DNA of 64,000 nt from Oscillospiraceae bacterium (GCA_900770195.1 CAAGJI010000060.1:1-64000), one strand, 5' to 3'; numbered from the stretch's first letter, positions 16,794 to 26,470 are shown. Program-made: numbers and translations. Notes: generated from the sequence alone by a model not told the origin.

Positions 16794-16945
16794 TTTTTGA
16801 TCTTTGTAAATTACATACAAAATTATAAACATTATTATAGTAAATATACCAAAATTATATTTAATTTAAGGTTATTTTAAGCTTTTTAAAGTACAATAAA
16901 AATTAAGTTAGTTTGGATTTACCTATTATAAAGGAGAAAATATTG

Positions 16946-18229
16946 ATGAATCGAAAAATTAAAGCTGTTGCAGCTGCTTTGTCTTGTGTGATTACAGCCT
17001 CTTCCGCTTCAGTATTTACTGAAAAAATTTCTGCTGAAAAAGTTCAATATGGTTATCATGGAGATGTTACTCTTGATGCAGAAGTTAATATTTCCGATGT
17101 TGTGGCACTTCAGAAATTTATTTTAAAAGAAGGTGGCTTGGATGGTGAAGTTGCATATCTTTTTGCAGATATGAACGATGATAAAAGAATAAATGTCATA
17201 GACCTTGCACTTTTAAAGTCAACTGTCATAGGAGAACTTCCACTTTCATGGGTTTATCGTGAAGTTGAAACACCTTCTGATACCGAAGTTTCAACAGAAA
17301 CAACAGTTCCGACAGAACCACCTACAGAAACAACTTCCGAACCTGAAACGGAACCGTCGACAGAACCAACAAAAGAAATAGCATTGGCTGATATGCCTGC
17401 AAACTATAAAACCCCAATGGAATGGATCTGGAACACAAGAGTGATGGGCGAGGATTCGCTTGGAATAAAAGGCAAAAGATACAATACTTTATTTGACCAG
17501 ATATATAAGGGTAATGGTACTATAAATTATGTTGTAAGATGGCAGTCGAGAAAAAATGTTACATACGAACAGCGACAGCAGTTTGAAAAACTTGCAAGCG
17601 ATTCTATAAATGCATGGAATGATTATCTTAAAGGATATGACGGCTGGAAATATGACCATATAAATGTTAAAGTTGTCGGCTGGGCTGTTATAGATAAAAA
17701 TTCACTTCTTGATTTGCACGATGATGAAAAAGTATTTACCGATACGCAGCCTTATGATTCATCAGGCGATACATCAAACGGAGTTGAAACAATTCCTGAT
17801 GTTCTTCCGCTTGCACCTGAAGCATTAAATAAATTTAATTATTTTGGAGAACAAAATCACGACTATTCTTCAGCAGTTTCACAGTATGGAATGCAGCCTT
17901 TCAATATGTATTTATGGGCAACGCAGGGATTCCCAAGCATTGGCGGATGCGGAGGCGACTGGGGACAGCGTTTATCTGATGATGCATATTTGAATATGCT
18001 TGGAGGTTCAAATTTCCATGTGCTTGTTCACGAAATAGGACATGGTTTTGGTATAACAGACTTTTATGGCGGAGAAGGCGAGTCAAACGGTTTTCCACCT
18101 GGAGGATTCCCCGGTAATGGTTCATCAATAATGATGGCAGGTTCTTCAACTGAAATAACTGATTTTGATGCATGGATGCTTCGCTATATGTGGAGTCAGA
18201 TAAAAGATGAAGCAGGAAGATTTAATTAA
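16946..18229 (+). CDS. secreted dockerin-bearing metalloprotease (HEIGHGFGITD)
   Basis: A 427-residue secreted protein; the ATG at 16946 is preceded by AAGGAG 9 bases upstream. A signal peptide (1-30) is followed by a type I dockerin (about 37-100) with two Ca2+-binding repeats (GDVTLDAEVNISDVVALQKF and ADMNDDKRINVIDLALLK). Next come a Thr/Glu/Pro linker (about 108-145) and a catalytic domain. The zinc motif is H362-E363-I-G-H366-G-F-G-I-T-D372, i.e. HExxHxxGxxD. A Met-turn-like SIMMAGSS follows, so it looks like a metzincin with Asp as third ligand, as in snapalysin-type enzymes. The dockerin would attach it to a cohesin scaffold. The substrate is unknown. Confidence 0.85.
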   Translation: MNRKIKAVAAALSCVITASSASVFTEKISAEKVQYGYHGDVTLDAEVNISDVVALQKFILKEGGLDGEVAYLFADMNDDKRINVIDLALLKSTVIGELPLSWVYREVETPSDTEVSTETTVPTEPPTETTSEPETEPSTEPTKEIALADMPANYKTPMEWIWNTRVMGEDSLGIKGKRYNTLFDQIYKGNGTINYVVRWQSRKNVTYEQRQQFEKLASDSINAWNDYLKGYDGWKYDHINVKVVGWAVIDKNSLLDLHDDEKVFTDTQPYDSSGDTSNGVETIPDVLPLAPEALNKFNYFGEQNHDYSSAVSQYGMQPFNMYLWATQGFPSIGGCGGDWGQRLSDDAYLNMLGGSNFHVLVHEIGHGFGITDFYGGEGESNGFPPGGFPGNGSSIMMAGSSTEITDFDAWMLRYMWSQIKDEAGRFN

Positions 18230-18246
18230 TATACATTATATTTATG

Positions 18247-18286
18247 AAAAAGGAACTGTTTAAAAAGCAGTTCCTTTTTGTTTTTG
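18247..18286 (+). terminator. terminator after the dockerin protease
   Basis: AAAAAGGAACTG and CAGTTCCTTTTT form a 12-bp stem around TTTAAAAAG, followed by G and TTTTT. Confidence 0.85.
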
Positions 18287-18312
18287 GAAATAAAAAAATA
18301 ATTTAAAAATAC

Positions 18313-18341
18313 TTGATTATACAAAAATAATGTGATATAAT
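18313..18341 (+). promoter_or_regulatory. promoter of the reductase-acetyltransferase fusion
   Basis: TTGATT (18313-18318) and TATAAT (18336-18341) are 17 bases apart, about 70 bases before the start codon. Confidence 0.75.
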
Positions 18342-18411
18342 CATATGTGATTTATTATGTTTGACTTTAAACCTTATTATTAAAAACGTATTTAAAAACG
18401 GAGGTTATACT

Positions 18412-19857
18412 ATGATATTCAATGAAAAAATTAAAATGACGAATGGTTATGAAATACCTGTAATTGCACTCGGAACATGGCAGATACCTGATGATATGGT
18501 TGAAAATGCTGTTGAGACAGCTTTAAAAATCGGCTACAGACATATTGACTCAGCACAGGATTATAAAAATGAACGTGGTGTAGGTGAAGCAATAAGAAAC
18601 AGCGGAATACCAAGAGAAGAAATTTTTGTTACAAGCAAAGTACTTGCAGAACTTAAAACATACAAAGAAGCCGCAGAATCAATAGATAAGTCACTTGAAA
18701 CAATGAAGCTCGATTATATTGATTTGATGCTTATTCACGCACCTCAGCCATGGGCAGAATACGGTTTTCCTGAAAGATATTACAAAGAAAACAGAGAAGT
18801 CTGGAAAGCTATGGAAGATGCCTATAAGGCAGGAAAAGTTAAGGCGATAGGCGTTTCAAATTTCCTTGTTGGCGACCTTGAAAACATTCTTTGCAGCTGT
18901 GAAATAAGACCTATGGTTGATCAGTTCAAAACACATATTTCAAAAACACCTCTTGAACTTATTGAATTTTGTAAAAAGAATAATATTGTTGCGGAAGCTT
19001 ATTCACCGATGGCAAGCGGCGAAATTTTAAATGATGAAAGACTTGAAAAATTGGCTGAAAAGTACGGTGTTTCAATATCTCAGCTTTGCATTAAATATAC
19101 TTTACAGCTTGGAATGGTAACACTTCCAAAAGCCAGAAGCTATGAACATATCAAGCAGAATTCAGAACTTGACTTTACTATTTCTGATGAAGATATGGAA
19201 ATGCTTAAAAGTATAAAAAATATTGAAGATATGAGTAATTTTGAACGTCGTCAGAACGGTTTTGCTTATGTTGGTGATGATGAATGTTTATCACAGGCAG
19301 TAGCTGTCAGAAAAAAGACATACAAATATAACCATACAGAACTTTGGAAGTTTGATGAATTAAGGGAACAGATTCAGAATATACTTGGAAAAGTCGGCAA
19401 GAACTGCAACATCTATCCTCCTTTCAATTGTGATTACGGATTTAATATAGAAGTAGGAGATAATTTTTTTGCAAATTATAATTTTACAGCCCTTGATGTT
19501 GGAAAAATAACAATTGGCGACAATGTTTTCATTGCACCTAATGTTTCACTTTATACAGCAGGACATCCTGTTCACCCGAAAGCAAGAAATTCAATGTATG
19601 AATACGGTATTCCTATAAAGATAGGTTCAAATTGCTGGATTGGCGGAAGTGTTACAGTTTGTCCGGGTGTAACAATTGGTGAAAATACTGTTATTGGTGC
19701 AGGTTCAGTTGTAACAAAGGATATACCTTCAAATGTTATTGCGGCAGGAAATCCTTGCAGAGTAATAAGAGAAATTACAGATGAAGATATAAAATATTAC
19801 TTCAAAGACAGAAAATTTGACGATTTTGCAATGAAAAAAATTCTTGAAGAAAAATAA
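18412..19857 (+). CDS. aldo/keto reductase fused to a sugar/maltose O-acetyltransferase
   Basis: A 481-residue two-domain protein, started at the ATG at 18412 behind CGGAGGT. Residues 1-275 are a complete aldo/keto reductase: LGTWQIPDD, catalytic Asp/Tyr in IDSAQDYKNE, Lys in TSKVL, His in LMLIHAP, and the NADPH-binding LPKARSYEHIKQN. Residues about 300-481 are a left-handed beta-helix acetyltransferase of the maltose/galactoside type. The catalytic His is in YTAGHPVHP, and hexapeptide repeats run to IAAGNPCRVI. No stop or frameshift separates the two. The pair could reduce a sugar aldehyde and acetylate it. The substrate is unknown. Confidence 0.9.
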   Translation: MIFNEKIKMTNGYEIPVIALGTWQIPDDMVENAVETALKIGYRHIDSAQDYKNERGVGEAIRNSGIPREEIFVTSKVLAELKTYKEAAESIDKSLETMKLDYIDLMLIHAPQPWAEYGFPERYYKENREVWKAMEDAYKAGKVKAIGVSNFLVGDLENILCSCEIRPMVDQFKTHISKTPLELIEFCKKNNIVAEAYSPMASGEILNDERLEKLAEKYGVSISQLCIKYTLQLGMVTLPKARSYEHIKQNSELDFTISDEDMEMLKSIKNIEDMSNFERRQNGFAYVGDDECLSQAVAVRKKTYKYNHTELWKFDELREQIQNILGKVGKNCNIYPPFNCDYGFNIEVGDNFFANYNFTALDVGKITIGDNVFIAPNVSLYTAGHPVHPKARNSMYEYGIPIKIGSNCWIGGSVTVCPGVTIGENTVIGAGSVVTKDIPSNVIAAGNPCRVIREITDEDIKYYFKDRKFDDFAMKKILEEK

Positions 19858-19896
19858 AAACTAATTTAAAGCGTGTACGGGAGGATAACCATTTAT

Positions 19897-21096
19897 ATGT
19901 ATAAAAAAGTTATATTAAAAGAAAAAAGCGGCAGACAGCTTAAACAGGGCGGCTTATGGATATATGACAACGAAATAGCTAAAATAGAAGACGGAATAAA
20001 TGACGGAGATATTATCAGAATAGAAGATTTTGACGGTTATCCTCTCGGAATTGGTTTTATAAACAGAAAATCAACAATACAAATAAGAGTTTTAACAAGA
20101 AAAAGCGATGTTGAAATAAACAGGGAATTTATTTATAAACGTGTAAAAAATGCTTGGGAATACAGAAAAAAAGTAATTGATACATCAAGTTGTCGTGTTA
20201 TATTTGGTGAGGCCGATTTTCTTCCGGGAATAGTTATCGATAAATTTTCCGATGTTTTGGTTGTTGAATCGCTTTGTCTTGGTATTGACAAACTGAAAAA
20301 TGAAATTGTTGAATGTTTAAAGGAAATTCTTGCAGAAGACGGAATAAAAATAAAAGGCGTTTATGAAAGAAGTGATGCAAAAGTTCGCCTTAAAGAGGGA
20401 ATGGAACGTTATAAAGGTTTCATAGGCGACGAATTCAATACAGATGTTCTTATTGAAGAAAATGGTGTTAAGTATATAGTTGACGTTGCAGAAGGACAGA
20501 AAACAGGCTTTTTCCTCGACCAGAAAAATAATCGTCTTGCAATACATGGACTATGTAAAAATGCATCAGTTCTTGACTGTTTTACACATACAGGTTCATT
20601 TGCACTTAATGCAGGAATTGCAGGGGCTTCAGAAGTTCTTGGAGTTGATGCTTCAGACCTTGCAGTTAAGCAGGCTGAAAAAAATGCCGAATTAAATGGA
20701 CTTTCAGACAGGGTAAAATTTGTATGCGAAGATGTTTTTGACCTCCTTCCAAAACTTGAACAGGAAGGAAAAAAATATGACGTTGTTATTCTTGATCCTC
20801 CTGCATTTACAAAGTCAAGAAGTTCAGTTAAAAATGCTGTAAAGGGTTACAGGGAAATAAATATGCGTGGTTTAAAGCTTGTTAAAAATGGCGGTTTTCT
20901 TGCAACGTGCAGCTGTTCGCATTTTATGACACCTGAACTTTTCACAAATACAATAGGACAGGCAGCAAAAAGTGTTCACAAAAGATTAAGACAGGTTGAA
21001 TACAGAACTCAGGCACAGGATCACCCTATTTTATGGGCAGCAGATGAATCTTATTATCTGAAATTTTATATTTTTCAGGTATGCGATGAAATTTAA
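19897..21096 (+). CDS. class I rRNA methyltransferase, RlmI/YwbD type
   Basis: A 399-residue SAM-dependent methyltransferase, probably acting on a 23S rRNA cytosine as known for RlmI. The start at 19897 follows GGGAGGA by about 10 bases. An N-terminal PUA-like RNA-binding domain (1-75) is followed by an EEHEE-like region and a Rossmann methyltransferase: VLDCFTHTGSFALNAG (motif I, about 225) and VILDPPAFTKSRSS (motif IV, about 295). The catalytic Cys is likely in ATCSCSHFM. It ends 13 bases before hydE, so the two may be co-transcribed without a functional link. Confidence 0.9.
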   Translation: MYKKVILKEKSGRQLKQGGLWIYDNEIAKIEDGINDGDIIRIEDFDGYPLGIGFINRKSTIQIRVLTRKSDVEINREFIYKRVKNAWEYRKKVIDTSSCRVIFGEADFLPGIVIDKFSDVLVVESLCLGIDKLKNEIVECLKEILAEDGIKIKGVYERSDAKVRLKEGMERYKGFIGDEFNTDVLIEENGVKYIVDVAEGQKTGFFLDQKNNRLAIHGLCKNASVLDCFTHTGSFALNAGIAGASEVLGVDASDLAVKQAEKNAELNGLSDRVKFVCEDVFDLLPKLEQEGKKYDVVILDPPAFTKSRSSVKNAVKGYREINMRGLKLVKNGGFLATCSCSHFMTPELFTNTIGQAAKSVHKRLRQVEYRTQAQDHPILWAADESYYLKFYIFQVCDEI

Positions 21097-21109
21097 AAGG
21101 TAAAAAACA

Positions 21110-22180
21110 ATGAATCAGCTTGCTGATAAACTTTATAAAAACAGTAATCTCAGCGATGAAGAACTTTTTCATCTTTTGGAAACAGATGAAAATGATGAGC
21201 GTCTTATTTTTCTTGCAGATAAAAAAAGACGTGAAATATATGGTGAAAAAGTTTTTGTTCGTGGACTTATTGAATTTACAAATTATTGTAAAAATGATTG
21301 TTACTATTGCGGAATAAGAAAAGATAATAAAAATTGTTTGAGGTACAGGCTTACAAAAGATGAAATTTTGTCGTGCTGTAAAGAGGGTTATGAACTTGGT
21401 TTCAGAACTTTTGTTTTGCAGGGTGGGGAAGACCCTTTTTTCACAGATGAAATAATGTGTGATATTATAGGAAGTATCCACAGCAGGTTTAAAGATTGTG
21501 CAATAACTCTTTCAATTGGTGAAAAATCGGCGGAAAGCTATAAAAAATATTTTGATGCAGGTGCAGAAAGATATTTGCTTCGCCACGAAACGGCAGATGA
21601 AAATCATTACAGAAAACTTCACCCTTTTGAAATGAGTCTTGAAAACAGAAAAAAATGCCTATATACGCTGAAAAAAATCGGGTATATTACAGGTGCAGGA
21701 TTTATGATAGGCAGCCCTTTTCAGACAACGCAAAATATAATTTCAGATTTAAGGTTTATGCAGGAACTAAAACCTCATATGATAGGTGCAGGACCGTTTA
21801 TACCGCATAAAGAAACTGAATTTGCAGTTTTTGAATCTGGAAAGCTTGATTTATGTATAAAAATAACGGCTGTTTTAAGGCTTATGTTTCCATATACCCT
21901 TATACCTGCTACAACCGCCCTTGGAACGATTAATCCTCTCGGAAGGGAAAAGGGACTGAAAGCAGGAGCAAACGTTGTTATGCCTAATCTGTCGCCTGTC
22001 AGAGTCAGAAAAATGTATGAGCTTTATGACAATAAAATATGTACTGGTGAAGAATCCGCACAGTGTATAAAATGCCTTGAAAACCGTGTTAAATCAGCAG
22101 GATACCACATTGTAACAGACAGAGGTGATCCTGTTTATGTTGAAGAAGGTGTTTCTAAAGTTACAGAAAAAAGAAAATAA
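21110..22180 (+). CDS. hydE: [FeFe]-hydrogenase maturation radical SAM protein HydE
   Basis: A 356-residue radical SAM enzyme that helps build the H-cluster dithiomethylamine-diiron unit. The 4Fe-4S motif CxxxCxxC is Cys60, Cys64 and Cys67 in FTNYCKNDCYYCG. GFRTFVLQGGEDPFF, YLLRHETADENHYRKLHP and GAGFMIGSPFQT are typical HydE segments. Alternatives in the same family (BioB, PylB) are less likely given the ETADE substrate-cavity region. hydF and hydG are not in this window. The organism probably makes H2 by fermentation. Confidence 0.9.
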   Translation: MNQLADKLYKNSNLSDEELFHLLETDENDERLIFLADKKRREIYGEKVFVRGLIEFTNYCKNDCYYCGIRKDNKNCLRYRLTKDEILSCCKEGYELGFRTFVLQGGEDPFFTDEIMCDIIGSIHSRFKDCAITLSIGEKSAESYKKYFDAGAERYLLRHETADENHYRKLHPFEMSLENRKKCLYTLKKIGYITGAGFMIGSPFQTTQNIISDLRFMQELKPHMIGAGPFIPHKETEFAVFESGKLDLCIKITAVLRLMFPYTLIPATTALGTINPLGREKGLKAGANVVMPNLSPVRVRKMYELYDNKICTGEESAQCIKCLENRVKSAGYHIVTDRGDPVYVEEGVSKVTEKRK

Positions 22181-22288
22181 TTACAAAAAGTTACAAATAA
22201 AATTGGCGATTTACAGCCAAAAATCCTAAAAACAGGAATAAAATAACAGTTACATAGCTATGAATGTTGAAAAATATATTATTTTTTC

Positions 22289-22317
22289 TTGACATATATA
22301 TGTTTTTATGGTATAAT
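22289..22317 (+). promoter_or_regulatory. promoter of the dockerin lysozyme
   Basis: TTGACA (22289-22294) and TATAAT (22312-22317) are 17 bases apart. The leader to the start codon is about 105 bases; no riboswitch-like structure was recognised in it. Confidence 0.8.
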
Positions 22318-22427
22318 CATATTGTTGAGGTTTTATTGTCCTGACAAAGGTTGATAATACTCTTAATGTGAGATATTTGGAAGAATTACGTTTAATATAA
22401 ATAACCGATAAAACAGAGAGGAATAAT

Positions 22428-23873
22428 ATGAATTTTAAACATAGCAGACTTCTTTCAATTGTAACTTCTGTTACAGCGGCGGCAATTGCAGTTTCTTCAT
22501 TGGCATCAATGATAACAGCAGGTGCTGAAACTATTGATTCAGACGTATTTAATTCACAGCAGACATATGTTGATACGCTTGAATTATATGCAGATGATGC
22601 ATCTGAAGACCCTGGATATGAAAAATATTATGAAGCGGTAAATACTCCGCAGGTACAGTTTAATTCGTACAGCGTGCCTTCAAAATACAGCAAATACAGC
22701 ACATCAAAAGGTATAGATGTTTCAAAATATCAGGGAAGTATTAATTGGAAAAAAGTTAAAGCATCAGGTGTGGATTTTGCAATTGTACGTGTGGGATTCA
22801 GAGGATATGGCGGAGGAAAAATCTCTATTGACCCTACATTTGATACAAATATGAAAAATGCCATTGCGGCAGGTGTTGAAATAGGTGTATATTTCTTTTC
22901 TCAGGCGATAAACGAAAAGGAAGCAAAGGAAGAAGCTGAAGCCTGTGTGAAGGTTTGTCAGCCTTATAAACTTACATACCCTATTTATATTGATATGGAA
23001 AAAGATGATACAGGAAGATTTGCAAATGCAAATCTCAACACATCACAGCGTACAGCAATTGCTGAAAGTTTTTGTAAAACTGCCATAAGTTACGGCTATA
23101 CAGGCGGAATTTATGCAAATAAATATTGGCTTAACACAAAACTTGATTCTGCAAAACTCCAGAATTCATATGCAATTTGGCTTGCACACTATACAAATTG
23201 CACTGATTATAAAGGTGAGTATGATTTGTGGCAATATTCAGACCAGGGAAGTGTAAACGGAATAACTGGTGCAGTTGATGAAAATGTATTTTTCAACAAG
23301 CCAAATTCAAAAACAAGAAATGCTGCTGTTTCAGCAGGAGAAACAAATGCAGAAACGGAAACAGAGTCAGAAACAGTAATGACGAAAAATATGTTTTTGT
23401 TAAATGAAAAAATAGGCGATGTAATTGCTGATGAAAAAATAAATGCAAAAGATGCCACTGCTGTTTTGAAATATAGTGCATCAAAACTTGCAAATATAAA
23501 AACAGAACTCAAACCTGAACAGGAAAAGAATGCTGATGTTAATCTTGATGGAAAAATAGATTCAGTTGACGCTGTTCTTATACTCAGATATGCAGCTTAC
23601 AGCATGATTCATTCAGATAAAACATTTGGTCAGTTCCTTGTAACTGATATATTCAAGGATTTACCTGAAAAGACAACTGAAACAACAGAACCTACAGAAT
23701 CAACAAATGTTTCAGAAACAACCGGTGCATCAGATGTTTCAGAAACAGGCGAAACAGGTGAAACTGTTGAAGAAACAGGTGTTTCAGAATCAACAGAAGT
23801 AACAGAACAGACAGAATCAACAGAACCTACAGAAGACGGAGTTAAATCTGATGCTTCTATAAATAACAAGTAG
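22428..23873 (+). CDS. secreted GH25 lysozyme with dockerin and Thr/Glu-rich tail
   Basis: A 481-residue secreted muramidase. A signal peptide (about 1-33) is followed by a linker and a GH25 domain (about 88-285). The latter shows KGIDVSKYQGSINWKKVK, VGVYFFSQAIN-type strands, and the catalytic Asp/Glu pair in PIYIDMEKDD. A type I dockerin follows at about 325-395 (INAKDATAVLKYSASK and ADVNLDGKIDSVDAVLILRY). The last 70 residues are a Thr/Glu/Ser repeat region without a sorting signal. The enzyme could remodel its own wall or lyse neighbours while docked to a scaffold. A GAGAGGAAT ribosome site precedes the ATG. Confidence 0.92.
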   Translation: MNFKHSRLLSIVTSVTAAAIAVSSLASMITAGAETIDSDVFNSQQTYVDTLELYADDASEDPGYEKYYEAVNTPQVQFNSYSVPSKYSKYSTSKGIDVSKYQGSINWKKVKASGVDFAIVRVGFRGYGGGKISIDPTFDTNMKNAIAAGVEIGVYFFSQAINEKEAKEEAEACVKVCQPYKLTYPIYIDMEKDDTGRFANANLNTSQRTAIAESFCKTAISYGYTGGIYANKYWLNTKLDSAKLQNSYAIWLAHYTNCTDYKGEYDLWQYSDQGSVNGITGAVDENVFFNKPNSKTRNAAVSAGETNAETETESETVMTKNMFLLNEKIGDVIADEKINAKDATAVLKYSASKLANIKTELKPEQEKNADVNLDGKIDSVDAVLILRYAAYSMIHSDKTFGQFLVTDIFKDLPEKTTETTEPTESTNVSETTGASDVSETGETGETVEETGVSESTEVTEQTESTEPTEDGVKSDASINNK

Positions 23874-23893
23874 AAATTAATATTATTTATGAT

Positions 23894-23923
23894 AAAGTGT
23901 AATACTGAGAAGTGTTACACTTT
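23894..23923 (+). terminator. hairpin after the GH25 gene
   Basis: AAAGTGTAA (23894-23902) pairs with TTACACTTT (23915-23923). The T-tract after it is short (TTTGTTGTG), so termination may be partial. Confidence 0.5.
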
Positions 23924-23952
23924 GTTGTGTTTGAGAAGAATGGTGATTTAAA

Positions 23953-24363
23953 ATGAGAAATTATACAAGAAAAGTTTATTATTACGAAACTGACAGAATG
24001 GGAATAGTTCATCACTCAAATTATATAAGATGGTTTGAAGAGGCAAGAGTTTTTTATTTTGATGAAATAGGATTAAGCTATGCAGGACTTGAAAATATAG
24101 GTCTTTGGCTGCCTTTGACAGACAGTCATTGCAACTATAAATCTTTTCTTAAATATGATGAAAGATTCAGCATTGAAACAAATATTCTTGAATATAACGG
24201 ATGCAGAATAAAACTCGGGTATACTGTTTATAAAGAAGACGGTTCAATTGCCGCAGACGGTTATACCTCACATTGTTTTACAAATCCTGATATGAAACTT
24301 TTAAGAATAAAGAAAAGTCACCCCGAAATTCACGAAAAACTTGTTTCACTTATAAAACAATAA
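23953..24363 (+). CDS. YbgC/4HBT-type acyl-CoA thioesterase
   Basis: A 136-residue hotdog-fold thioesterase. The active-site Asp lies in the family motif YETDRMGIVHHSNYIRWFEEAR (about 12-33). Such enzymes hydrolyse short-chain or hydroxybenzoyl-CoA thioesters. It lies 29 bases upstream of panB on the same strand. A role in turnover of CoA thioesters would suit the neighbouring pantothenate (CoA precursor) genes, but co-regulation is only inferred. No clear ribosome site is seen; GGTGATTTAAAATG is the start context. Confidence 0.85.
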   Translation: MRNYTRKVYYYETDRMGIVHHSNYIRWFEEARVFYFDEIGLSYAGLENIGLWLPLTDSHCNYKSFLKYDERFSIETNILEYNGCRIKLGYTVYKEDGSIAADGYTSHCFTNPDMKLLRIKKSHPEIHEKLVSLIKQ

Positions 24364-24392
24364 AAAAATTCTTATAAAGAAGGTTTTATCCA

Positions 24393-25229
24393 ATGAAAAA
24401 AACAATAGAAAATTTTAAGGCAATGAAAGCTGAAAATCAGAAAATATCAATGCTTACTGCTTATGATTACACAACAGCAAAGATATTTGATAATGCAGGT
24501 ATAGATACTATACTTGTAGGCGATTCGCTTGGAAATGTTGTGATGGGATATGAAAATACTATTCCTGTTACAATGGAGGATATGATTCATCATACAGCTT
24601 GTGTTTCAAGGGCTTGTGAAAATGCTTTTGTTGTTGCTGATATGCCTTTTATGTCATACCAGACATCTGTTTATGACGCAGTGGCAAATGCAGGCAGACT
24701 GATGAAAGAGGGAAGAGCGAATGCTGTCAAGCTTGAAGGCGGTGTTTCAATGAAAGAAACAATAAGGGCAATTGTTTCAGCATCAATTCCTGTATGTGCC
24801 CACATAGGGCTTACTCCACAGTCGTTTTTTGCACTCAGCGGATATAAAGTTCAGGGTAAAACAGATGAAAAGGCAAGAAAGCTTATTGAAGATGCAAAAG
24901 CAGTTGAGGAAGCAGGTGCTTATATGGTAGTACTTGAATGTGTCCCGAATGAACTTGCAAAATATATTTCTGAAATGCTTACTATTCCTGCGATTGGAAT
25001 AGGTGCAGGAAATGGCTGTGATGGTCAGGTTCTTGTTTATGCTGATATGATGAATATGACTGATGGCAGAAAGCCGAAATTTGTTAAAGTTTTTGAGGAT
25101 ATCGGAGCAAAGATGACTGATGCCGTAAAAGAATATATAAGTGAAGTTCAGAATTGCAGTTTTCCTGATAAAGAAAAAAGCTATTCAATGGATGAAAATA
25201 TAATGAAATCAATAATGGAGGAAAAATGA
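24393..25229 (+). CDS. panB: 3-methyl-2-oxobutanoate hydroxymethyltransferase
   Basis: A 278-residue TIM-barrel enzyme making ketopantoate, the first step of pantothenate synthesis. Conserved segments are MLTAYDYTTAKIFDNAGID, VGDSLGNVVMGYENTIPVT (Mg2+-binding Asp), GRANAVKLEGG, and HIGLTPQSFFALSGYKVQG. The downstream IGIGAGNGCDGQVLV is also typical. It is the first gene of panBCD, with panC starting one base after its stop. Confidence 0.96.
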   Translation: MKKTIENFKAMKAENQKISMLTAYDYTTAKIFDNAGIDTILVGDSLGNVVMGYENTIPVTMEDMIHHTACVSRACENAFVVADMPFMSYQTSVYDAVANAGRLMKEGRANAVKLEGGVSMKETIRAIVSASIPVCAHIGLTPQSFFALSGYKVQGKTDEKARKLIEDAKAVEEAGAYMVVLECVPNELAKYISEMLTIPAIGIGAGNGCDGQVLVYADMMNMTDGRKPKFVKVFEDIGAKMTDAVKEYISEVQNCSFPDKEKSYSMDENIMKSIMEEK

Positions 25230-25230
25230 G

Positions 25231-26073
25231 ATGAAACTTGTAACAAGTATTGATGAACTTAGAAAAGAAGTTAAGGAATGGAAAAAATCAGGATTGACAG
25301 TGGGACTTGTTCCTACAATGGGATTTTTGCATGAAGGACACAAAAGCCTTATACACAGAGCGGTTGCGGAAAATGACAAAGTAGTTGTAAGTAACTTTGT
25401 AAATCCTTCACAGTTTGGACCGAATGAGGATTATGAAAGCTACCCGAGAGATCAGAAAAAAGATTTTGAACTTTGCGAAAACGAGGGTGCTGCAATAATG
25501 TTTGCACCGACACCGGAAGAAATGTATTGTGACCCTAAGGCGTATGTTGCAATAAATGATTTATCAGAAAAACTTTGCGGAAAAACAAGACCTATACATT
25601 TTAAGGGTGTTTGTACAGTTGTAAGCAAGCTTTTCAACATTGTAACACCTGACAGGGCTTATTTTGGTCAGAAAGACGCACAGCAGCTTATCATAATAAA
25701 GAAAATGGTAAAAGACCTTAATTTTGGAATTGAAATAGTAGGCTGTCCTATAATTCGAGAAGCGGACGGACTTGCAAAAAGTTCAAGAAACACATATCTT
25801 AATGATGAAGAAAGAAAGGCTGCTTTATGTTTTTCAAAGTCAATTAAAAAGGCAAAGGAACTTGTTGCAGGCGGAAACGTTGATGCTGTTTCAGTTGTGA
25901 ACGAAATGAAAGCTGTAATAAATGAAGAAAAACTTGCAAAAATTGACTATGTTGAAGCAGTAAGCGAAGAAACGCTTGAACCTGTTGAAAAACTCAGCAA
26001 GGGAAATCTTGTTGCAATGGCTGTTTATATAGGCAAAACAAGACTTATCGATAATTTTATAGTTGGAGAATAA
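25231..26073 (+). CDS. panC: pantothenate synthetase (pantoate-beta-alanine ligase)
   Basis: A 280-residue ligase joining pantoate and beta-alanine via a pantoyl-adenylate. The HIGH-like motif is in [15 protein letters not shown] (about 27-41), and the KMSKS-like loop is [11 protein letters not shown] (about 180-190). FGQKDAQQL is also characteristic. It starts one base after panB and ends one base before the panD ATG, so translation is coupled. Confidence 0.96.
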   Translation: MKLVTSIDELRKEVKEWKKSGLTVGLVPTMGFLHEGHKSLIHRAVAENDKVVVSNFVNPSQFGPNEDYESYPRDQKKDFELCENEGAAIMFAPTPEEMYCDPKAYVAINDLSEKLCGKTRPIHFKGVCTVVSKLFNIVTPDRAYFGQKDAQQLIIIKKMVKDLNFGIEIVGCPIIREADGLAKSSRNTYLNDEERKAALCFSKSIKKAKELVAGGNVDAVSVVNEMKAVINEEKLAKIDYVEAVSEETLEPVEKLSKGNLVAMAVYIGKTRLIDNFIVGE

Positions 26074-26074
26074 A

Positions 26075-26470
26075 ATGTATATATCTGTTTTAAAAAGTAA
26101 GATACACAGGGCAACGGTTACAGATGCTGACCTTGATTATGTAGGCAGTATAACAATAGATGAAGTTCTTATGGAAGCTGCCGGGATAATCCCTTATGAA
26201 AAAGTTCAGATAGTTGATATAAACAACGGAAACAGACTTGAAACATATGTTATTCCGGGTGAAAAAGACAGCGGTGTTATTTGTCTTAATGGTGCAGCTG
26301 CAAGATGTGTTCAAAAATCTGACATAGTTATAATTATGGCTTATGCACAGATGACACCTGAAGAGGCAAAAAGCAATTCCCCGACGGTAGTTCATGTTGA
26401 CGGAAAAAATGCAATTGTTGAAGTAACAAATTATATTGAAGCAGGCAGATATAGTGAATTGAAAAAATAA
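26075..26470 (+). CDS. panD: aspartate 1-decarboxylase
   Basis: A 131-residue pyruvoyl enzyme making beta-alanine from aspartate. The ATG at 26075 follows GGAGAA and the panC stop. The self-cleavage site Gly24-Ser25 is in [11 protein letters not shown], and Lys9 and the [11 protein letters not shown] and [11 protein letters not shown] segments are conserved. With panB and panC it completes a pantothenate pathway from ketoisovalerate and aspartate; panE or ilvC would have to be elsewhere. Confidence 0.96.
   Translation: MYISVLKSKIHRATVTDADLDYVGSITIDEVLMEAAGIIPYEKVQIVDINNGNRLETYVIPGEKDSGVICLNGAAARCVQKSDIVIIMAYAQMTPEEAKSNSPTVVHVDGKNAIVEVTNYIEAGRYSELKK

Noticed and set aside
16913..16945. Upstream TTG start for the dockerin protease
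   Set aside because: It would add residues before the signal peptide; ATG at 16946 has a well-spaced AAGGAG and gives a normal signal peptide.
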